DNA from: Cyanobacteria bacterium FACHB-DQ100
GTDB taxonomy: Bacteria > Cyanobacteriota > Cyanobacteriia > Leptolyngbyales > Leptolyngbyaceae
Length of the DNA: 64,000 nt
Direction of reading: 5' to 3'
Assembly: GCA_014695195.1 (NCBI GenBank)
Contig: JACJNW010000021.1
Location: 17,185-81,184, forward strand
A program made the position numbers and the translations under genes. This document shows positions 17,158 through 25,506 of the stretch, piece after piece; position 1 is the stretch's first letter, and every line of letters begins with the position of its first letter. A model generated the notes under the pieces. It was given only the letters and a program-made list of their open reading frames with translations, did not search any database and was not told the origin of the DNA.

Positions 17158-18038
17158 CAGGATTCGGGGCTGGATGGTGCGAAAAACTTTTCCATCTGGT
17201 TTGACAGCACTATTAGTAAGCCCAGCATTGCCGCAGAGTAGACATCTCCACCCCAACCGTCATGCAGGAAATGAAACGCTGATTCTTGTCCTGTGCCGTG
17301 GAAGAACGTCAGCAATGTATTGCGGATAATGTTAGCGGTGACGCTGATGAGAACAGTTCCAATCATGAAAGTAATACAGAAAGAACGCGATCGAAGATTG
17401 TTTGTCCAATACAGCAGCATCAGCCCCACATATAAGCTAGTGAACAGCATCTTTAATCCGGCACAATAAGGTGCAACTTCGACGAGACGATTGTTTACGA
17501 ACAGATAAATATTTTCTACTCGCACAGCCATACCGAACTGATTCAAGATAAATCCTGCTGTCCCTGCGATAAAGCTCTGAAGCGGCATTGTGTAGGGGGC
17601 AAGTAGGTAAGGAATCTCGTTCGGCGTTGCGAGAAAAACAAGCAGGAGGGCGAAAGCCTGCAATCTTAAGCCAGACACTCCTTTGAGCCAGAGGCAAACG
17701 CCAGTTAGCAGAATTGGAAACGACAAATTAACCGGCTCAGGCAGCCCACTGAGATAAAACAATCCTGCGACCAGCAATAATCCAAGACCGACAAGCCTAG
17801 CTGATCCCACTTCATCCGCAAGCCGTATCCAGCGCTTGCGGTTATACCAAGCAATATTGGCGGCAAACGGCAGGCCGATTACACCATGACTGAAGTATTC
17901 GTGTTCGGTGCTGATTGATTTTCTGATCCAGCCGTCATACCAATGAACCAGCAACGGAGCATATAACGCCGCAATTAATCCCAACAGGACAATATCGCTC
18001 CAGTAGCGATCGAGAAATGACAAGCGCCGAATTTGCAT
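17157..18038 (-). CDS. crtB: Cyanoexosortase B
   Basis: A 293-residue polytopic membrane enzyme with about eight hydrophobic segments. The exosortase catalytic set is visible: Cys192 in VEVAPYCAGL, Arg239 in NIIRN, and His259 in FHFLHD before GGDVYSAAMLG. Exosortases are transpeptidase-like membrane proteins that cleave the PEP-CTERM tail of exported proteins. It sits between a sugar aminotransferase gene (3 bp upstream) and its partner protein (overlapping), within a polysaccharide export block, which is the classical setting for EpsH-type exosortases. The symbol follows cyanoexosortase naming and does not refer to phytoene synthase. Confidence 0.9.
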   Translation of the reverse strand: MQIRRLSFLDRYWSDIVLLGLIAALYAPLLVHWYDGWIRKSISTEHEYFSHGVIGLPFAANIAWYNRKRWIRLADEVGSARLVGLGLLLVAGLFYLSGLPEPVNLSFPILLTGVCLWLKGVSGLRLQAFALLLVFLATPNEIPYLLAPYTMPLQSFIAGTAGFILNQFGMAVRVENIYLFVNNRLVEVAPYCAGLKMLFTSLYVGLMLLYWTNNLRSRSFCITFMIGTVLISVTANIIRNTLLTFFHGTGQESAFHFLHDGWGGDVYSAAMLGLLIVLSNQMEKFFAPSSPES

Positions 18039-18041
18039 AGC

Positions 18042-19214
18042 TTAAGCTGAAATCTGAACAACATTGGGAGCCGCGAGGCTCTCTTCGATCGTGCCGACGA
18101 CTTGGATCACTTGCGCTTCGGTTAGGCCGGGATACATCGGTAGCGAAAGGATTTCTTGACATAACCTTTCAGAAACCGGGAAATCTCCTTCTCGATAGCC
18201 CAAGTGTTTGAATGCAGGCTGCAAATGACAGGGCAAGGGATAGTGAATTCCAGCCTGAACGCCTCGAAGCTCAAGGCGCTCTTGTAGAGCCGTGCGATCG
18301 ATCAATCCCGCTTCCGACTGCAACACGCGCAGGACATAGAGGTGATATACATGACCTTTACCGCTCTGGTTTTGGATCGGAACCAGTCCGCGTGAATGCA
18401 GGGGATAGAGCAGCGCGTTATATTGTTCCGCAATCTGAAATCGATCGCGGTTCCAATGCTGGAGATAAGGCAGCTTTACGTTCAAAACCGCAGCTTGAAT
18501 CGAGTCTAAACGGCTGTTCGTGCCAAAGTCTGTATGAAAATACTTGCGGGGAGCGCCATAGTTTCTCAGCGATCGTACCTTTGTCGCGATCGCTTCGTCT
18601 TTTGTGACGACCATGCCGCCGTCGCCCAATGCGCCTAAATTCTTGCTGGGATAAAAGCTAAAGGCAGCCGCAAGCCCGATCGATCCAGCTCGAACCCCCT
18701 CGCATTCTGCCAAATGTGCCTGTGCCGCATCTTCAAAAATCACTAATTCGTAGGTATCGGCTAAATCTCTTAACCGACTGGGGGAGACCATCTGCCCATA
18801 AAGGTGAACAGGAACGATCGCTCTAGTCCGAGGTGTAACGGCTCGCTCTGCCGCAGCTAAATCGATCAGCGCCGTTCTTGGATCGCAATCGACCAGAACG
18901 GGTGTCGCCCCACAGCGCAACACTCCGATCAGCGTCGCGACAAAGGTATTCGCAGGCAGAAGCACCTCATCGCCCTGTCGGATGCCACAGGCTTGCAGTC
19001 CCAACGCGATCGCATCGGTGCCACAGGCAACTCCAATCCCATGCGCGACTCGGCAAGCTTTTGCAAACGCCTGCTCAAATTCTTTTACCGCTTGTCCCAC
19101 AATGTAGTCTCCTCGCTCAAGCACTGTATGAATGGCTTGTTCGATTTGAGACTGGATCGGTTGGTGTTGAAGCGTGAGATCGACGAATGGAATGGTAGGA
19201 GAGATGCTCTGCAT
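18042..19214 (-). CDS. DegT/DnrJ/EryC1/StrS-family sugar aminotransferase
   Basis: A 390-residue PLP enzyme of fold type I. It starts IPFVDLTLQHQPIQSQI, has ACGTDAIALGLQA and DEVLLPANTFVAT, an Asp in FEDAAQAH, and the PLP lysine in SFYPSKNLGALGDGG. These enzymes transaminate keto-sugar nucleotides to amino-sugar nucleotides for surface glycans; some members are dehydratases. It is the first gene of the minus-strand unit that continues into cyanoexosortase B (3 bp gap), OPX and Wzc-like genes, so it likely supplies an amino sugar for that polysaccharide. Substrate not predictable by eye. Confidence 0.92.
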   Translation of the reverse strand: MQSISPTIPFVDLTLQHQPIQSQIEQAIHTVLERGDYIVGQAVKEFEQAFAKACRVAHGIGVACGTDAIALGLQACGIRQGDEVLLPANTFVATLIGVLRCGATPVLVDCDPRTALIDLAAAERAVTPRTRAIVPVHLYGQMVSPSRLRDLADTYELVIFEDAAQAHLAECEGVRAGSIGLAAAFSFYPSKNLGALGDGGMVVTKDEAIATKVRSLRNYGAPRKYFHTDFGTNSRLDSIQAAVLNVKLPYLQHWNRDRFQIAEQYNALLYPLHSRGLVPIQNQSGKGHVYHLYVLRVLQSEAGLIDRTALQERLELRGVQAGIHYPLPCHLQPAFKHLGYREGDFPVSERLCQEILSLPMYPGLTEAQVIQVVGTIEESLAAPNVVQISA

Positions 19215-19392
19215 ACTAAAGCTGCCAGATGGATGAGCAAGCCGAGTAGAAACCCCAGGGAATCTAAAAGTCGTTGCGCTTTATAAGAGTGACAGATCTT
19301 ATTGAGCGCCAAATTTCGAGTTCTGTCTGGTTCAGAGTACCCAAGGAAAACCACTTCGATGCAGACGAGATCTGAAGAAAAGGTAAAGCTTG

Positions 19393-20022
19393 CTACTGGC
19401 GATGCAGCCAATTGACGGTTGCAACTGAGGCGATCGTGCCCAGAAAGTGCGCCGTAACTCCGATGATGTTTGACATCGCCACAAAGACATCTAGTGGACG
19501 AATAATCCGGGCGGGGTCATAGATGGCGACTCCTTGGGGTTGGGAAATTGCTTTCGACAGCAGGACTCCTAAAGTTGTGCCGCTGCCTAAGATGGTGAAC
19601 GCCATGCCGAGAAATCCAGCGATGATGCCAAGTCGTAGCACTTGCATCACGTCGCTTTTTTTGGGATGGCGCTCTGTGCTCGGATGGCGAAGTCGCCGCG
19701 CAAATAAAGTGTGCCGAAACGCCAGAAAAGCCGTGAATAGTAACGTGGCAATGCCGCAGACTGCCCAGAAGATGCCGATTCCGAGTCCTGGTGTCGTGAC
19801 GCTGCCGAAGTTATCAACGGGTGCGCCCGGAGCGATAAAATTCGCTGCGGCTTGATTAAAACTTCGTCCTGCGATCGCAAATAGCAGCAGAACTGCGGCG
19901 ACGATCGCCAATCCAAGCTGCGTGATCACGCCGAGCCATCCAATTAAGCGTAGGACTTTACCAATCTGCCTTAACTTATGATCATTGTCCTCGATCGTAG
20001 GGGGTTGTGTGGTGGGGTGCAT
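19393..20022 (-). CDS. DUF3611-family membrane protein
   Basis: A 209-residue membrane protein with four hydrophobic segments, two on each side of a basic cytoplasmic loop (FARRLRHPSTERHPKK). The second half carries GTTLGVLLSKAISQPQG and RPLDVFVAMSNIIGVTAHFLG, which I associate with DUF3611, found in cyanobacteria and plastids. Function unknown. It lies 83 bp downstream of a MerR-type regulator on the same strand. Confidence 0.8.
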   Translation of the reverse strand: MHPTTQPPTIEDNDHKLRQIGKVLRLIGWLGVITQLGLAIVAAVLLLFAIAGRSFNQAAANFIAPGAPVDNFGSVTTPGLGIGIFWAVCGIATLLFTAFLAFRHTLFARRLRHPSTERHPKKSDVMQVLRLGIIAGFLGMAFTILGSGTTLGVLLSKAISQPQGVAIYDPARIIRPLDVFVAMSNIIGVTAHFLGTIASVATVNWLHRQ

Positions 20023-20105
20023 TTTGCGCTCCTTTGACTTGCTTCTAGTTCACACGCTAGGCAAGAGGAGTAGGCTTAACGACTCTCTCTAGAACGATCT
20101 ATCAA

Positions 20106-20525
20106 TTAATTCATATCTGCTTCAAGGTTGGGGCAAATTTTGGTGTGGATTAGTTCTGGTGCGGGCTGCTCTTGCCATTGAGAAAGAACGCTTTGCAGTT
20201 CAGCCCGGAGCGTATGGAGTTGTTCGATTTGCGCGGTGATTTGAGCCACTTTGTCTTCGATTTGTTCTTTGACTTTTTCGCAGGGCAAAATTCCCTGATC
20301 GTGTACCGCCAAAATTTCTTTCACCTCAATCAAGCTCAATCCTAGAGACTGCGCTCTTTTGATAAAAGCAAGACGCTCAATCACTTGAGGCATAAATAAG
20401 CGGTAGCCGGACTGCGATCGCTCGACAGTCGGTGTGAGCAGTCCGATATCGTCGTAGTAGCGAATTGTTTTTACAGGTAGACCGCTTTTTGCAGCAGCTT
20501 CACCGATTTTCAGAACAGAATTCAT
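20106..20525 (-). CDS. MerR-family (heavy-metal type) transcriptional regulator
   Basis: A 139-residue regulator. The N-terminal winged helix reads KIGEAAAKSGLPVKTIRYYDDIGLL (split here across ~5-29), followed by SGYRLF and the long dimerisation helix (LIEVKEILAVHDQG...QIEQLHTLRAELQSVLSQW). Cysteines in ILPCEKV and in the C-terminal ICPNLE fit the metal-sensing type (ZntR/CueR/CadR-like). It is encoded 3 bp after a small membrane protein gene on the same strand, so the two are translationally linked. No efflux ATPase is adjacent, and the metal cannot be deduced. Confidence 0.88.
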   Translation of the reverse strand: MNSVLKIGEAAAKSGLPVKTIRYYDDIGLLTPTVERSQSGYRLFMPQVIERLAFIKRAQSLGLSLIEVKEILAVHDQGILPCEKVKEQIEDKVAQITAQIEQLHTLRAELQSVLSQWQEQPAPELIHTKICPNLEADMN

Positions 20526-20528
20526 TGT

Positions 20529-20837
20529 TTAGCGTGGCTTTTTAGGCATCGATAAAGGGGGGAGTGATCGCGCGGATGAGGTTTCAGGTAGAGCGCGAAC
20601 GGGGACTTGTCCGGATCGAGCAGAGGGGGTGACTCGAATGTGTTCAGGTCGTCGAGACAGCGACCACCAGCGGAGAATGAGCGCGATCGTTACGGTGCTG
20701 AATCCGAACACGGCGAGCGAAGTGCTGTGGTCAATGCCGCCGATCGCAACGTTCATCATGCCTGCGGTGAGAATAAAGGCAGAAATGGGTTCTTTACGAT
20801 AAATCGTTCTTAGAACGTGGAACCATAGAGCGTTCAT
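20529..20837 (-). CDS. Small membrane protein, unknown function
   Basis: A 102-residue protein with two hydrophobic segments (SAFILTAGMMNVAIGGI and AVFGFSTVTIALILRWW) and a basic, Pro/Ser-rich tail ending PPLSMPKKPR. I recognise no family. GGA lies about eight bases upstream of its ATG. It ends 3 bp before the merR gene, so it is very probably its operon partner. Confidence 0.7.
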   Translation of the reverse strand: MNALWFHVLRTIYRKEPISAFILTAGMMNVAIGGIDHSTSLAVFGFSTVTIALILRWWSLSRRPEHIRVTPSARSGQVPVRALPETSSARSLPPLSMPKKPR

Positions 20838-20878
20838 AGCGTTTTCCGGGTTGCGCTTTATCTTATTTTAAAACGATC

Positions 20879-20906
20879 GACTGAGAGACCGTAGAGTCTC
20901 TCAGTC
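20879..20906 (-). terminator. Rho-independent terminator of the hli gene
   Basis: Perfect 11-bp stem GACTGAGAGAC (20879-20889) / GTCTCTCAGTC (20896-20906) with a six-base loop. Read on the minus strand it is followed after a few bases by TTTTAAAA, and it sits 64 bp past the hli stop. Confidence 0.75.
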
Positions 20907-20970
20907 TTGCTCTGAATCTATTCTTAATAGGCTGAATTTTGGCTGAGATTTCAGCAAAACTCCAAAATTT

Positions 20971-21141
20971 CTAAATCAGACCTAACCAGGTCAACAGCCC
21001 TTGTCCGGTGACGTATTCTACAATCAGCGTCGCGACAAATCCAATCATTGCTGCACGTCCGTTCAAGCGTTCTGCGTAATCATTGAAGCCGAACTTTGGA
21101 TTCTCTAGCTTAGGAGTTGTGGTGGGTTGAATTTGAGTCAT
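20971..21141 (-). CDS. hli: High-light-inducible / CAB-ELIP-HLIP protein
   Basis: A 56-residue one-helix protein. The motif ERLNGRAAMIGF is the chlorophyll-binding helix of the CAB/ELIP/HLIP superfamily, followed by VATLIVEYVTGQGLL. Hli proteins bind chlorophyll and carotenoid in thylakoids and protect photosystem assembly intermediates. The ATG at 21139-21141 (MTQIQPTTTP) is chosen over an upstream codon at 21174; AGAGG lies about ten bases before it. The 5' region contains an inverted repeat (see 21179). Confidence 0.9.
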   Translation of the reverse strand: MTQIQPTTTPKLENPKFGFNDYAERLNGRAAMIGFVATLIVEYVTGQGLLTWLGLI

Positions 21142-21178
21142 GATCAAAAAGCCTCTGCTTAACGTGGAGTGCAAACCC

Positions 21179-21199
21179 GTTTAGAAAGCGGATCTAAAC
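21179..21199. repeat. Inverted repeat in the hli 5' region
   Basis: GTTTAGA (21179-21185) and TCTAAAC (21193-21199) form a perfect 7-bp inverted repeat with a seven-base spacer, 38 bp upstream of the hli start. It could be an operator or an mRNA hairpin. It does not match the HLR1 light-response motif. Confidence 0.4.
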
Positions 21200-21296
21200 A
21201 GTTCTTCATCTTATTCTAAACTCGTCCTGCATTGGACTACGATTCACATGGAGATTGCCGATTAAGCTATAGATAGCTTGTCGATCGAGGTTGATC

Positions 21297-22388
21297 ATGG
21301 AAATTGGTGTGCCGAAGGAAACGAAGGATCAAGAGTTTCGCGTGGGATTAAGTCCAAGCAGTGTCCGGGTGCTAGTTGAACAAGGGCACTCGGTGTTTGT
21401 AGAGTCGCATGCGGGAATCGGATCGGGATTTAGCGACGCAGATTATACACAGGCAGGCGCGACGATCGCGACGCATACCCAGGAGGCTTGGGATCGAGAG
21501 CTTGTGATCAAGGTGAAAGAGCCGTTAGTTTCCGAATATCATTACCTTCAGAAAGGCAAAATTCTGTTTACGTATTTGCATTTAGCTGCCAATCGCCGCT
21601 TAACCGAACATTTGCTTGATTCTGGTGTAAGTGCGATCGCTTACGAAACGGTTGAACTTCCAGATAGACGCTTGCCGTTGTTAACGCCGATGAGCATTAT
21701 CGCGGGGCGACTATCGGTGCAATTTGGAGCGCGATATTTAGAGCGGCAACAGGGCGGGCGCGGTGTGTTACTCGGCGGGGTTCCGGGAGTGAAACCGGGA
21801 CGAGTGGTGATTCTGGGTGGGGGAATTGTTGGAACCGAAGCGGCAAGAATGGCGATCGGAATGGGCGCACAGGTGACAATTTTGGACGTGAATGTTGATC
21901 GATTGTCTTATCTTGAAACCATCTTCGGTTCACGAGCAGAGCTACTTTATAGCAATTCGAGCCACGTTGAAGAACTTGTACCACAGGCGGATCTACTGAT
22001 CGGGTCTGTGCTCATTCCAGGACGAAAAGCTCCGACTTTGGTATCGCGGGAATTGGTCGGTCAGATGCGATCGGGTTCAGTAATCGTGGATGTTGCTGTA
22101 GATCAAGGGGGATGTATTGAAACATTGCATCCAACTTCGCATACAGAGCCAACTTATGTTGAGGAAGGCGTAGTGCATTATGGAGTGCCGAATATGCCCG
22201 GAGCTGTTCCCTGGAGTGCAACTCAGGCACTGAATAACAGTACATTGCCTTATGTGATTAAGCTAGCGAACAATGGAATGACAGCGCTCGATCATGATTC
22301 TGCGTTAGCGAAAGGCTTAAACGTGCAGAATCATCATTTGCTCCATCCAGCCATACAAGAAGTGTTTCCAGATTTAGCGCGAGTCTAG
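21297..22388 (+). CDS. ald: Alanine dehydrogenase
   Basis: A 363-residue enzyme that interconverts alanine with pyruvate and ammonia using NAD. It starts MEIGVPKETKDQEFRVGL, has KVKEP (substrate lysine region), LTPMSIIAGRLSVQFGA, the NAD-binding motif VVILGGGIVGTEAA, DVAVDQGGCIET and a C-terminal HYGVPNMPGAVP, all in family order, with full family length. The ATG at 21297 has GAGG at 21287-21290; the TTG at 21291 is too close to that site. Its stop shares the palindrome CTAG with the stop of the convergent gene at 22385. Confidence 0.96.
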   Translation: MEIGVPKETKDQEFRVGLSPSSVRVLVEQGHSVFVESHAGIGSGFSDADYTQAGATIATHTQEAWDRELVIKVKEPLVSEYHYLQKGKILFTYLHLAANRRLTEHLLDSGVSAIAYETVELPDRRLPLLTPMSIIAGRLSVQFGARYLERQQGGRGVLLGGVPGVKPGRVVILGGGIVGTEAARMAIGMGAQVTILDVNVDRLSYLETIFGSRAELLYSNSSHVEELVPQADLLIGSVLIPGRKAPTLVSRELVGQMRSGSVIVDVAVDQGGCIETLHPTSHTEPTYVEEGVVHYGVPNMPGAVPWSATQALNNSTLPYVIKLANNGMTALDHDSALAKGLNVQNHHLLHPAIQEVFPDLARV

Positions 22389-24028
22389 CGACAATCGTAG
22401 CCAACATAAGGAATGCCAATGCGGTATTGCTGGTTTGGATTACGATCGCACCCCCGCTCCTGAACCGTCACTTGAGTCGGAAAATCACGCATTCTTAAAC
22501 CAGGTGCGATCGCCCAAAACTTCTGAATCGGAGGAGCTTCAAGCCTTAGCGTTGCTAATTTTCGCCAGAAGGTGTCGTAGCCTTGCGATCGAGAAATTAG
22601 CGCAAATCTTGAGGGCTGACACAGTTGCGGCTGTTGTTTTTCTTTAGTTTGAATTGCTAAAGCAAAGCCTAATCCTAAAGCAATGTCTTGAAAATCGTTG
22701 TAGCTCATAACGATAGCACTACAGTCCTTAGACAAGATATTGTTAGCAACACGATCGGGCGTAAACGGCTTGAGAAACACTAAGTTAGACACCACGAAAA
22801 CGCAGCTTAAACCACCGATAAAATACAGCAGCAATGGTTTTTCATACTTAGAAGGCTGCAACTTCCAAAAGCTTGCTCCGATCAATGCACAAACTGCTGG
22901 ATAGTAGATGAAATTGTATCGGGGCACTTGAGTAATGTCTTTGCCAAGAATGTAGACGATCGCCACAAATTCAAGAATGACGGCAATGACAAAACTTGCA
23001 AGCACTAATGTTTGCCAATGCGTTTGTGGATCGTTCCACAGGAGCTTTAGTCCTTTTACAATGCACCAAACAATCCAGCCTGCCAACAACAGCATTGCGG
23101 TCGCGCATAGCACAATCATCCAAACTGGCTGATGCTCCACCGGAAACGCTACCACCATGACAAGCCAACCTGCAACAAACTGATATAGCGGAACTAGAAA
23201 GCTCCACCATGCAGCAGTAGAGGTTTCTAGCCAATCTGTTTCAGGACGACTGATATGACTGATAAAAGTTGGGAGCCAGGGAAAGCAGATTGCAACCATT
23301 CCCAAGCCTGCAAGGACGATCGCACCCCAAGTCTGCCACCAGAACGTTAAGGGTTGCCTCGATTTCAATCGAATTTGCAGCACCAACAGCGCGAAAAACT
23401 GAGCGACGATCGCTAATACTAAAAAATAATGGACGTAAAAGCCAACACCATTTACAACGCTCCAACCCATCCAGATTTTAGAAGAGTGCTTCTGTTGAAG
23501 CAAATCTTGTTGAATCCGAATCAATCCAGTGAGTGCCACGATTACAAACAATATCGGAATGGTATAGTGACGCGCTTCTTGAGAGAGATAGATCGCAAAC
23601 GGTGATACCGCCATGACCAGAGCCGCGATCGTTCCCGCGCTTGGAGAAAACGCCACTCGATTCAGCCCATATGAGAGCGCGATCGCAGCAACTCCCGCAA
23701 CTGCACTTAGTGATCGCGCTCGCCATACCCAATCGCCCGGAACCCATTGCAGCCATTGATGCAGCCAGCAAAAAAATAGCGGCGGATGAACCGACTGTAC
23801 CGAAACTGTTTGAGCAATGTTCGCGCAGGTTGTAGGATTCAGTTGAAAAAACTGATCTAACACCGCAACGGTAAAAAACTGCTCTACTGGCACTTCAAGA
23901 TAATTCCGCCCCATGCTAAAGATTGCGGTAATCACCTCATCCATCCAGAGCGGTTTTGCGTCAAGATTCCAAAACCGCAGAACCGCACCAATTAGTAGCG
24001 CCGTGATTAAGCCAAGCCAATGAGCCAA
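22385..24028 (-). CDS. GT39-like polytopic membrane glycosyltransferase
   Basis: A 547-residue protein with about ten hydrophobic segments. The N-terminal RFWNLDAKPLWMDEV carries the Asp-Glu pair in the first extracytoplasmic loop that is typical of GT39 / ArnT / PMT-like enzymes using polyprenyl-phosphate sugars, and SQEARHYT follows in the usual place. Acceptor unknown. The start is TTG (24026-24028) with GAGG five bases upstream. It is divergent from coaE and convergent with ald, sharing four bases at the stops, so it stands alone. It may glycosylate a lipid or protein in the envelope. Confidence 0.82.
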   Translation of the reverse strand: MAHWLGLITALLIGAVLRFWNLDAKPLWMDEVITAIFSMGRNYLEVPVEQFFTVAVLDQFFQLNPTTCANIAQTVSVQSVHPPLFFCWLHQWLQWVPGDWVWRARSLSAVAGVAAIALSYGLNRVAFSPSAGTIAALVMAVSPFAIYLSQEARHYTIPILFVIVALTGLIRIQQDLLQQKHSSKIWMGWSVVNGVGFYVHYFLVLAIVAQFFALLVLQIRLKSRQPLTFWWQTWGAIVLAGLGMVAICFPWLPTFISHISRPETDWLETSTAAWWSFLVPLYQFVAGWLVMVVAFPVEHQPVWMIVLCATAMLLLAGWIVWCIVKGLKLLWNDPQTHWQTLVLASFVIAVILEFVAIVYILGKDITQVPRYNFIYYPAVCALIGASFWKLQPSKYEKPLLLYFIGGLSCVFVVSNLVFLKPFTPDRVANNILSKDCSAIVMSYNDFQDIALGLGFALAIQTKEKQQPQLCQPSRFALISRSQGYDTFWRKLATLRLEAPPIQKFWAIAPGLRMRDFPTQVTVQERGCDRNPNQQYRIGIPYVGYDCR

Positions 24029-24093
24029 GAGAACCTCGATCGAGACTTCAGCCCGAACTTTACACTAGATCAAGAAATTTGAGGACACCTTGC

Positions 24094-24693
24094 ATGGGAT
24101 TGACCCGCAGGATCGGAATTACGGGCGGAATCGGGATGGGTAAAACCACAGTTTCAAATTATCTCGCTGCTGCACATCGTTTACCGATTCTAGATGCAGA
24201 TTTGATTGCGCGGGATGCAGTCGCACCGGGATCGCCGATTCTGGCTCAAATCATTGATCGCTATGGCGCTCATCTCCTCCGAATCGATGGTACGCTCGAT
24301 CGAGCAAAACTAGGCACGATCGTCTTCTCTAATCCCACTGAACGCATTTGGCTAGAGCAGCAGATCCATCCGTATGTGAGGCAAATGCTTGAAGCCGAGT
24401 GCGATCGTCTTGCTCAAACTCACCCAACGATCGTGCTTGTGATTCCGCTCCTGTTTGAAGCCAATATGACCGATTTAGTGAGTGAGATTTGGGTGATTTG
24501 TTGCTCGGAGTCGCAGCAAATTCAACGACTGATGCAGCGTGAAAAGTTGAGCCTAGAGCAAGCCCAAGCGCGAATTCAAAGCCAAATGCCGATCAAGCAA
24601 AAGCGAGATCGGGCAAACGTCATTCTTGATAATTCCACAACGCCTGAAGCCCTAATGCGCCAGGTCGATCGGGCTTTATCGCCAACAAGTTGA
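24094..24693 (+). CDS. coaE: Dephospho-CoA kinase
   Basis: A 199-residue P-loop kinase that phosphorylates dephospho-CoA, the last step of coenzyme A synthesis. The start is MGLTRRIGITGGIGMGKTTV with the P-loop at residues 11-18. DADLIARDAV (substrate Asp), HPYVR, VLVIPLLFE and a LID region (QREKLSLEQAQARIQSQM) follow in order. The ATG at 24094 has GAGG nine bases upstream; a TTG at 24079 precedes that site and is rejected. Confidence 0.95.
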   Translation: MGLTRRIGITGGIGMGKTTVSNYLAAAHRLPILDADLIARDAVAPGSPILAQIIDRYGAHLLRIDGTLDRAKLGTIVFSNPTERIWLEQQIHPYVRQMLEAECDRLAQTHPTIVLVIPLLFEANMTDLVSEIWVICCSESQQIQRLMQREKLSLEQAQARIQSQMPIKQKRDRANVILDNSTTPEALMRQVDRALSPTS

Positions 24694-24748
24694 CAACCGA
24701 CCATCATCGACCGCTAGACTGTTCAAGACTGAATCGGAAAAATTTCTT

Positions 24749-25324
24749 ATGGCAGCCACCTTACAACAAATTGCAGGTTATCTCGACCTTAAAGCGTGGA
24801 AATATCGCATTGACGAGGAAGGCAGCCGGATTCTGACCGGAGTGTACGGTGAGAATTTAGAAGATTTTTTGATTGTGATCCAACTCGATGAAGAAGGCGA
24901 ATTCTTCGAGATGTTCGCACCACGGGTGTTGTCAGGAGTCAAAGACCATCCGCATAAAGCGGCAATTCTACAAACAATGCTGGCAATTTCTTGGGAAACC
25001 AAGATGTTGCAGTGGGAATACGATCCCTCAGACGGCGAGATTCGTGCAATCATCGAGTTTCCGCTAGAAGATTCTACTTTGACCGAGCGCCAGTTCAACC
25101 GATGCTTACATAGCCTCGTAGAGTTAGTGGATGAACTCGCTTTACCGCGCTTGAAGGCAGTGATGGAAACCGGCGAAGATCCTGGCGATCTTGAAGAAGG
25201 CGAACGCTTGTTACTAGCGCTACAGGAAGAAGCACCAGGACTACTGACCGTTCTAGAGCGAGCAATGGAAGCACGAAAGCGACGGGGGCGACGCTTGCCC
25301 TCAGAAGGAAAAGACGAATCCTGA
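24749..25324 (+). CDS. Conserved hypothetical protein (YbjN / type III chaperone-like fold?)
   Basis: A 191-residue soluble, acidic protein. The pattern of an N-terminal helix, WKYRIDEEGSRILTGV, a strand-rich middle (DFLIVIQLDEEGEFFEMFAPRVL) and a helical second half resembles YbjN/CesT-like folds, which are known in cyanobacteria as conserved hypotheticals. No catalytic motif is visible. The C-terminus is basic (EARKRRGRRLPS). It lies 55 bp after coaE on the same strand and may be co-transcribed. Confidence 0.72.
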   Translation: MAATLQQIAGYLDLKAWKYRIDEEGSRILTGVYGENLEDFLIVIQLDEEGEFFEMFAPRVLSGVKDHPHKAAILQTMLAISWETKMLQWEYDPSDGEIRAIIEFPLEDSTLTERQFNRCLHSLVELVDELALPRLKAVMETGEDPGDLEEGERLLLALQEEAPGLLTVLERAMEARKRRGRRLPSEGKDES

Positions 25325-25359
25325 AGTCAGGATCAGGAAACGTGGTATAACAATTAAGG

Positions 25360-25374
25360 TTTCTTAATAAGAAA
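25360..25374. repeat. AT-rich palindrome upstream of desA
   Basis: TTTCTTA-A-TAAGAAA is a perfect 15-bp palindrome, about 130 bp upstream of the desA start and 36 bp past the previous gene's stop. It could be an operator or part of the 3' end of the upstream transcript. Confidence 0.35.
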
Positions 25375-25506
25375 ACACAATACTTTAATAATCTGAAATC
25401 GGGTTGCCGTCGCTTGGAGCCTGATTTTCGTGCGGCAAATGTTTGATCGAGCATTTGTCTCAACGATTGTGTTTTTTACAGTCCTTTCCGGAGAGAAAGA
25501 TCGTTC

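Noticed and set aside
17157..17256. Longer N-terminus for the exosortase-B partner protein
   Set aside because: The extra 33 codons only read through the exosortase gene in another frame; the ATG overlapping its stop is a better start.
20640..20837. tRNA-like sequence near GACTCGAATG
   Set aside because: No acceptor or anticodon stem can be drawn, and the bases are inside the small membrane-protein gene.
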